Shown here in pieces: positions 4,644 through 5,333 of a stretch of DNA of 5,333 nucleotides (position 1 is the stretch's first letter; every line of letters starts with the position of its first letter). The position numbers were made by a program, and so were the translations under genes. The notes beneath the pieces are model-generated. The model saw only the letters and a program-made list of their open reading frames with translations, was not told the origin of the DNA and ran no database searches. Source of the stretch: an uncultured Collinsella sp. (GTDB taxonomy: Bacteria; Actinomycetota; Coriobacteriia; Coriobacteriales; Coriobacteriaceae); NCBI GenBank assembly GCA_934643435.1, contig CAKUCJ010000111.1, positions 1-5,333 of the forward strand, written 5' to 3'.

Positions 4644-5333
4644 TTACAATCCGAGCATGGGCTGGAGGACGAAGAAGTATGCGAGCACTACGATGCCCAG
4701 GATGATGCGGTAGACGCCGAAGCACTTGAAGTCGTGACGGCGGACGAAGCCCATGAGCCACTTGATGGCGATGAGCGAAACCACAAAGGCCACAACGCAG
4801 CCCACGCCCAAGATGGCGATCTCGTTGGTGCCAAACGTGCCGCCCTTAATGAAGTACTTGACCAGCTTGAGGGCGCTCGCGCCAAACATAACGGGGATGG
4901 CCAAGAAGAACGTGAACTTTGACGCCACCGAACGCGTGCAGCCCAAAAGCAGGCCGCCGATGATGGTGGAACCGGAGCGAGACGTACCAGGCACCAGAGA
5001 AAGCACCTGGAAGCAGCCGATGCCCAGCGCAGTCTTCCAGCTCAGATCCTCGAGCGTGGCAATGGAGCCAAAGTCCAGATTCTCGTCATCGCCCTCGTCC
5101 TCAGTGGCAGCCGCGGCGGGCGCCGCAAAGTGTGCACCGGCAGGACGTCCACCCGACACCACAGCACGCGAACCAAACGAACCGGCAACGGCCATCTCCT
5201 CGCGCTTGCGGGCACGCCAATTTTCAATCACGATGAACAGCACGCCGTAGACGATAAGCGCCAGCGCCACGACGGGAGCGTTGTAGAAATGCTCCTCCAT
5301 CCAGTCGTTGAGCGGCAGGCCGATTGCCGCGGC
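4644..5333 (-). CDS. uppP: Undecaprenyl-diphosphatase UppP/BacA, 5' end outside window
   Basis: An integral membrane phosphatase that converts undecaprenyl diphosphate to the monophosphate lipid carrier used for peptidoglycan and other wall polymers; overexpression of the family gives bacitracin resistance. The visible 229 C-terminal residues have no start codon of their own: the frame stays open to the edge, reading AAAIGLPLNDW before the ATG at 5300, and UppP proteins continue upstream. The signature SLVPGTSRSGSTIIGG, with the catalytic-loop PGTSRSG, is at 4959-5006. About five hydrophobic segments follow the family order: VVALALIVYGVLFIVI, the TSRSG re-entrant region, FFLAIPVMFGA, IAILGVGCVVAFVVSLIAI and IILGIVVLAYFFVL. 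The other active-site motif, the N-terminal E-x-x-x-E, lies beyond the right edge. Between the first visible membrane segment and the signature is an unusual loop insert of about 45 residues (5061-5195), Ala/Gly-rich and then acidic (TEDEGDDENLD). It is convergent with the dehydrogenase. Confidence 0.93.
   Translation of the reverse strand, partial: AAAIGLPLNDWMEEHFYNAPVVALALIVYGVLFIVIENWRARKREEMAVAGSFGSRAVVSGGRPAGAHFAAPAAAATEDEGDDENLDFGSIATLEDLSWKTALGIGCFQVLSLVPGTSRSGSTIIGGLLLGCTRSVASKFTFFLAIPVMFGASALKLVKYFIKGGTFGTNEIAILGVGCVVAFVVSLIAIKWLMGFVRRHDFKCFGVYRIILGIVVLAYFFVLQPMLGL

Overview
The window suggests a high-GC, gut-type actinobacterium, probably of the class Coriobacteriia and most like Collinsella. 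This is inferred from the PcrA-type helicase with long Ala/Pro-rich and Gly/Ser-rich additions, the strong GC-ending codon bias, the uppP with an acidic Ala-rich insert, and the short hairpin repeats between genes. It is a judgement from sequence style, not from a database match.

Layout from left to right. Bases 1-321 hold no gene I can support. They contain a terminator-like hairpin (133-155) and a long, almost fully paired imperfect hairpin (about 221-319) that looks like a structured RNA and ends at the stop codon of the next gene. Bases 322-3222, minus strand, encode a complete 966-residue PcrA/UvrD superfamily 1A DNA helicase. The 274-base divergent gap (3223-3496) holds a likely pcrA promoter, a 69-base hairpin repeat, and the ribosome site of the next gene. 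Bases 3497-4495, plus strand, encode a complete 332-residue D-isomer-specific 2-hydroxyacid dehydrogenase with an intact Arg/Glu/His catalytic set but a degenerate nucleotide-binding loop. The 148-base convergent gap (4496-4643) is almost filled by two hairpin repeats set two bases apart. From 4644 to the right edge, minus strand, is the C-terminal part of an undecaprenyl-diphosphatase (UppP/BacA); its N-terminus lies outside the window.

The three genes do not form an operon or a recognisable pathway. They are single housekeeping or metabolic genes: DNA repair and conflict resolution, 2-hydroxyacid/2-oxoacid metabolism, and cell-wall lipid carrier recycling. The least ordinary material is between the genes. 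Three hairpins share one architecture: a 19-22 bp outer stem, a 25-29 nt apical region, and a small inner stem. Two of them have the same stem base but different, still paired, stem tips, which is compensatory variation. The third contains a repeated arm segment that allows two mutually exclusive folds. The hairpin at the 3' end of pcrA is a separate candidate structured RNA.
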